A DNA stretch of 11,724 bases from assembly GCA_035605155.1 (NCBI GenBank), contig DATNHC010000056.1:1-11724 (forward strand), written 5' to 3'. Shown piece after piece: positions 6,660-11,724 of the stretch (its first letter is position 1; each line of letters opens with the position of its first letter). Origin of the DNA: VRUE01 sp035605155. Lineage in GTDB: Bacteria; Actinomycetota; Thermoleophilia; Solirubrobacterales; 70-9. Both the position numbers and the translations under genes were made by a program. Under the pieces are notes generated by a model. That model was not told where the DNA came from and searched no databases. It saw only the letters and a list, made by a program, of their open reading frames with translations.

Positions 6660-8555
6660 ATGAGCCGCACTCTCAGCGCCCCCCGATGGGGTAACAGCGC
6701 TGCCAGGGCAGGGGTCCTCACCCTCCTGGCCTCGATGGCGCTCGCGGTGGCCGGCCTGGCTCCGCAGGCGAATGCCGCGTTCACGACGGGCAAATGCGCC
6801 GGTACCGAAATCACCGGCCGCGGCGCCTCGTTCGCGCGTGACGCACACAACGCGTTCATCACCAACTTCGGCCCCTTCTACTGCGGTAAACCGGCGCCGA
6901 CGGTCACCTACGAGGCGCTGGGCAGCGGCGAAGGCCGCACCGCGGTGAAGGCGCGTGAGCTCGCCCCGCGGTTCGGGATGAGCGACGAGCCCCCGGTTCC
7001 CTCCGAGGTCAGCCAAATGAACGCCGGTGGCAGCCTCAACGGCGAAAAAAAATTCGTTCAGGACTCTGACCCCAGCAACGACGGGTTGATCCACGTCGTA
7101 CCCGCCGCGGTCGGCGCCGTGGCGCCGCTGGTCAACTTCCCCGACGGCTGTGACGCGAGCAAACTGCCCGAAGCGTCGAAGACCTCGACTGACGCGAAAC
7201 TGCTCCGGGTCCGCTTCACCAAGGATCAGTGGGAGAAAGTCTGGGCGCAGAATGGCGGCGGCGAAGGCGTGCTGGGCGATCCCGCTCCGTACGTGACCTG
7301 GCGTGACGTCTTCGGCACGCTCGACGACAACACGGCTTGCAAAATGCCGATCGTGCGGGTGGTGCGGAAGGATGACTCGGGCACCACTTTCGCCTTCAAG
7401 GACCACCTCAACGCGCTCGAACCCGCCCGCGAATGGCTGAGCAAATACGCGGCCACCAGCGGCAACAAAACGCTCGAGTGGCCGGGCGCGACGTTCGGCG
7501 ACCGCGACGACTGCGGTGACAAAGACGGCATCGCCGAGGCAAGCGATCCGGATGGTCCCGGCAGCCCCGGCCTGGTGACGGACACCGACAACCTGACCAG
7601 CGCCTGCTCGAACAACGCGGAAAACCTGACGCAGAAGCTGATCGACACCGACGGCTCGGTCGGCTACGCGGACATCTCGACCGCGCGCAGCAAGGGCCTG
7701 GCGGTCAACCCGGCGGGTGGCGACGTCGACACCTACTGGACCCAGCTGGAAAACGGCTCGAACACGTTCGTCGAGCCGACCTTCAGCGCCACCGGCTACC
7801 AGACAACCGGCTCGAAGGGAGCCAACTGCCAGGCGACTGAATTCAAAAACCAGCCCGCCACCACGCTCGGCGACTGGTCGAAAGTCAGCGGCGTCGACGC
7901 GCCCGCGGGCTGGGGGCTCTGCACGATTACCTACGGCCTCGTCTTCGACGACAACGCCGACGTCTGGGGCAACACCCCGGCCGAGGAGGCCAAGGCCCGG
8001 ACGGTCAAGGACTACTGGGAAAACGTCCTCTCGACGACTGCCCAGGCAGCCCTGTTCCCGAACGACTACGCGCCACTGCCCGCTGAAGTCCTCAGCAAGT
8101 CGAAAGCCGGCATCGCGGCGGTCGACTGGAACAAGGGCGAAGGCGGCGGCGGCAAAGAAGAAGAAATCAAAGATCCCCTGCCGCCGAACAAAGGCGGTGG
8201 CAACCCGCTGCCGGTGAAGCCGAGCAACGTGTTCTCGCTGCTGCGCAAGTCGATCACGTCCAAAACCGGGGGGGCGACCGTCTCGGTCAAGCTGCCGGGT
8301 GCGGGCACGCTCGAGCTCCTCGCAACGGCGAAGAAGGGCAAAAAATCGATCAAGGTCGGCCGCACCGTCCTCAACGCAACTCAGGCCGGCACCTACAACC
8401 TGACGCTCAAGCCCAATGCAGTGGCGATGAAAGCGCTCAAGGAAAAAGGCAAATTGCCAGTGAGGCTGGAGTTGACGTTCACGCCGACCGGTGGCGATGA
8501 GAGCGACTCGACCAGCTCGCTGACACTGAAGCTCACGCAGAAAAAAGGCAAATAG
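6660..8555 (+). CDS. PstS-like phosphate-type substrate-binding protein with C-terminal beta-rich module
   Basis: Exported protein of 631 residues. The signal peptide runs MSRTLSAPRW to QANA-AF (cleavage near residue 40). PstS-type anion-binding loops are seen in order: ITGRGASF (51-58), YEALGSGEGR (84-93), RKDDSGTTFAF (236-246) and VGYADISTA (334-342). This points to an ABC-type periplasmic phosphate (or arsenate-analogue) receptor. The mature part has eight cysteines, so disulfides are likely. After the receptor comes a Gly/Lys/Glu/Pro linker (about 494-515) and a Lys-rich beta module (about 520-631) with VKLPGAGTLELL and LTFTPTGG, probably for surface attachment or display. ATG 6660 is chosen for its AAAGGA ribosome-binding site 9 bases upstream; in-frame ATGs at 6642 and 6651 are possible, and 6642 also has an AAGG. 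No permease or ATPase genes (pstC, pstA, pstB) follow. Lysine codons are unusually often AAA, including a run of eight A at 7045-7052. Confidence 0.88.
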   Translation: MSRTLSAPRWGNSAARAGVLTLLASMALAVAGLAPQANAAFTTGKCAGTEITGRGASFARDAHNAFITNFGPFYCGKPAPTVTYEALGSGEGRTAVKARELAPRFGMSDEPPVPSEVSQMNAGGSLNGEKKFVQDSDPSNDGLIHVVPAAVGAVAPLVNFPDGCDASKLPEASKTSTDAKLLRVRFTKDQWEKVWAQNGGGEGVLGDPAPYVTWRDVFGTLDDNTACKMPIVRVVRKDDSGTTFAFKDHLNALEPAREWLSKYAATSGNKTLEWPGATFGDRDDCGDKDGIAEASDPDGPGSPGLVTDTDNLTSACSNNAENLTQKLIDTDGSVGYADISTARSKGLAVNPAGGDVDTYWTQLENGSNTFVEPTFSATGYQTTGSKGANCQATEFKNQPATTLGDWSKVSGVDAPAGWGLCTITYGLVFDDNADVWGNTPAEEAKARTVKDYWENVLSTTAQAALFPNDYAPLPAEVLSKSKAGIAAVDWNKGEGGGGKEEEIKDPLPPNKGGGNPLPVKPSNVFSLLRKSITSKTGGATVSVKLPGAGTLELLATAKKGKKSIKVGRTVLNATQAGTYNLTLKPNAVAMKALKEKGKLPVRLELTFTPTGGDESDSTSSLTLKLTQKKGK

Positions 8556-8586
8556 CGAGAAGTCGCGTTCAGACATTCCGGTGCGA

Positions 8587-8621
8587 ACGGCGCCCGGGCT
8601 CGAGCAGAGCCCGGGCGCCGT
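8587..8621 (+). terminator. Perfect 15-bp hairpin, likely terminator of the PstS-like gene
   Basis: ACGGCGCCCGGGCTC (8587-8601) pairs without mismatch with GAGCCCGGGCGCCGT (8607-8621) around a GAGCA loop, 31 bases after the stop codon at 8555. There is no T tract, as is common for GC-rich actinobacterial terminators. It could be a partial attenuator letting some transcription reach the ftsH-like gene, since no clear promoter is seen in the 43 bases that follow. Confidence 0.75.
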
Positions 8622-8664
8622 GCCGGTGATGGGGACGCGTTGAAACAGCGATTGGAAGGGGCAG

Positions 8665-10696
<2,032 letters not shown>

Positions 10697-10704
<8 letters not shown>

Positions 10705-11724
10705 GCGGGCGACACTGGCGCTCGCGGTGCTCGCCGCAGCCGCCACGGCGCTCGCCCCACTCCCGGCTCAGGCCGCGGAGCCGATCTGGCGTCTCGAGCA
10801 GCCTCCGCCCCCGCCGGGGGCGCCGTTCAAGGTGCCGCTCGGCGCCCCGGGAGACCTTTCTTTCTGGGCGCCGAACCGGGGCCTGCTGACGATCGAGGGA
10901 AACGCGACGATCCCGCGCGGCCTGTACAGCTGGGACGGCCAGAGCTGGCACCAGCTGGCCACGGTCTGCGGCGGCCCCGGCGATACGGCACGGATCGCCT
11001 GGGCCGGGCCCACCGAGTTCTGGGTGGTGAGCGAGCCGAGCCTGCCCAGGCACGGCTCCGGCCTCGCGCTCTGCCGCTTCAAGGACGGCCAGGTCGTCGG
11101 CTCCTGGAGCACGCGCGCCGACGCGGCCGACCCCTTCCGCCAGATGATGTCGGCGACCTGCAACGGTCCCAGCGACTGCTGGTTCGGCGGCGTCGGCGCC
11201 CAGGACACGCTGGGCGAGCGCATCGGCGCCTTCCACCTGCACTGGGACGGGACCGATCTGCGGACCATCTACGGCCCGCAGGGTCGTGGGGTCAGCGACA
11301 TGCAGTTCCACGACGGTGAGCTTTTCGAGAGCACGCTGGTCGGCCGCTCGCCTGAGAACCGCACCGAGCCCGTGCAGCTTGCCGAACCGGAGCCAGTGCC
11401 GCGTTTGATCCATCGCGTCGCAGCTGACGCATTTGACAACGACGCCTTCCTGCCAGCCCAGCTGAAAGGCGTGCCGGACGACGGCAGCGAGCTCTTGGCG
11501 CTGGACAGCGAGGGCGCCGAGCTCTGGGCGGTTGGCGGCGGCGCCGCGTCCGGCCCGGCGGCGCCGCAGGGCGGAGCCGTCCCACGTCCGCCGTTGGCGG
11601 CGCGGCTCGTCGACGGCGAATTCGAGGAGCTGAGCCTGAGCGCCACGTTCGGACCGACGGACCGCTTCGGCGACGTCGCCGCCATACCCGACAGCAGCGA
11701 AGCGATGGTCACGGTGGTCCCGTT
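10697..11724 (+). CDS. Exported protein, probably propeller-like, partial at right edge
   Basis: An open frame runs from GTG 10697 to the window end without a stop (342 codons and 2 bases). It begins MSERATLALAVLAAAATALA and has a signal peptide ending AQA-AE near residue 27, then a Pro-rich stretch (EQPPPPPGAP). The mature part has repeated Trp- and Gly-rich strands such as LSFWAPNRGLL, LYSWDGQSWHQL, TEFWVVSEPS, SDCWFGGVG and FHLHWDGT, a spacing typical of secreted beta-propellers. There are several cysteines (in TVCGGPG, LALCRF, ATCNGPSDCW). I do not recognise a named family, and no enzyme motif is visible. The start overlaps the end of ftsH by 8 bases, with GGAAG directly before the GTG, so it is probably made together with the protease and could be its client or envelope partner. 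The signal peptide directly after this GTG supports the start. The C-terminus is outside the window. Confidence 0.78.

Noticed and set aside
6402..8576. A 724-codon open frame on the minus strand across the PstS-like gene.
   Set aside because: It is the mirror of a GC-rich coding sequence; the plus-strand protein has a signal peptide and PstS motifs, while the minus product has no recognisable domain and is rich in Arg and Val in a shadow pattern.

Overview
The window is GC-rich, densely packed actinobacterial-type DNA. A deep-branching lineage such as Thermoleophilia/Solirubrobacterales is my best guess. The guess rests on the GC bias, several large exported beta-propeller proteins, the divergent FtsH, and a PstS-like protein with a C-terminal beta-rich module. 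No rRNA or other marker is present, so this placement is inference.

Region 1 (1-2398) is an arsenic-resistance locus made of two divergent transcription units. Leftward run arsC (LMW-phosphatase-type arsenate reductase) and an aquaporin/glyceroporin that continues past the left edge; the two are joined by a TAATG stop/start overlap. Rightward run arsR, a 52-residue peptide with three vicinal cysteine pairs, and a di-metal carboxylate protein of the R2/R2lox (ligand-binding oxidase) type. The 59-bp divergent intergenic region holds an AT-rich dyad that overlaps promoter-like elements for both directions. The simplest model is that ArsR represses both units, ArsC reduces arsenate to arsenite, arsenite leaves through the channel (as in the AqpS/ArsC route of Sinorhizobium), and the Cys peptide binds As(III). 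The role of the R2lox-like oxidase in this setting is not known to me. The arsR / Cys-peptide / R2lox operon is the best candidate here for an undescribed system.

Region 2 (2457-6508) is a two-gene operon with an ATGA overlap. It encodes two large exported proteins: one with irregular beta-propeller-like repeats followed by Ig-like segments, and one with seven PD40/TolB-like repeats.

Region 3 (6509-8555) is a PstS-like substrate-binding protein with a long linker and a C-terminal beta-rich module. Upstream lie 11-bp-period repeats that resemble a PHO box. The gene uses AAA for lysine far more than its neighbours. A perfect 15-bp hairpin follows it.

Region 4 (8665-11724) is a membrane AAA+ zinc protease of the FtsH family, complete but with divergent pore-loop and protease-domain residues. 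It overlaps by 8 bp a further exported protein, which is cut by the right edge. The window as a whole therefore mixes arsenate/phosphate handling with cell-envelope export and quality control.
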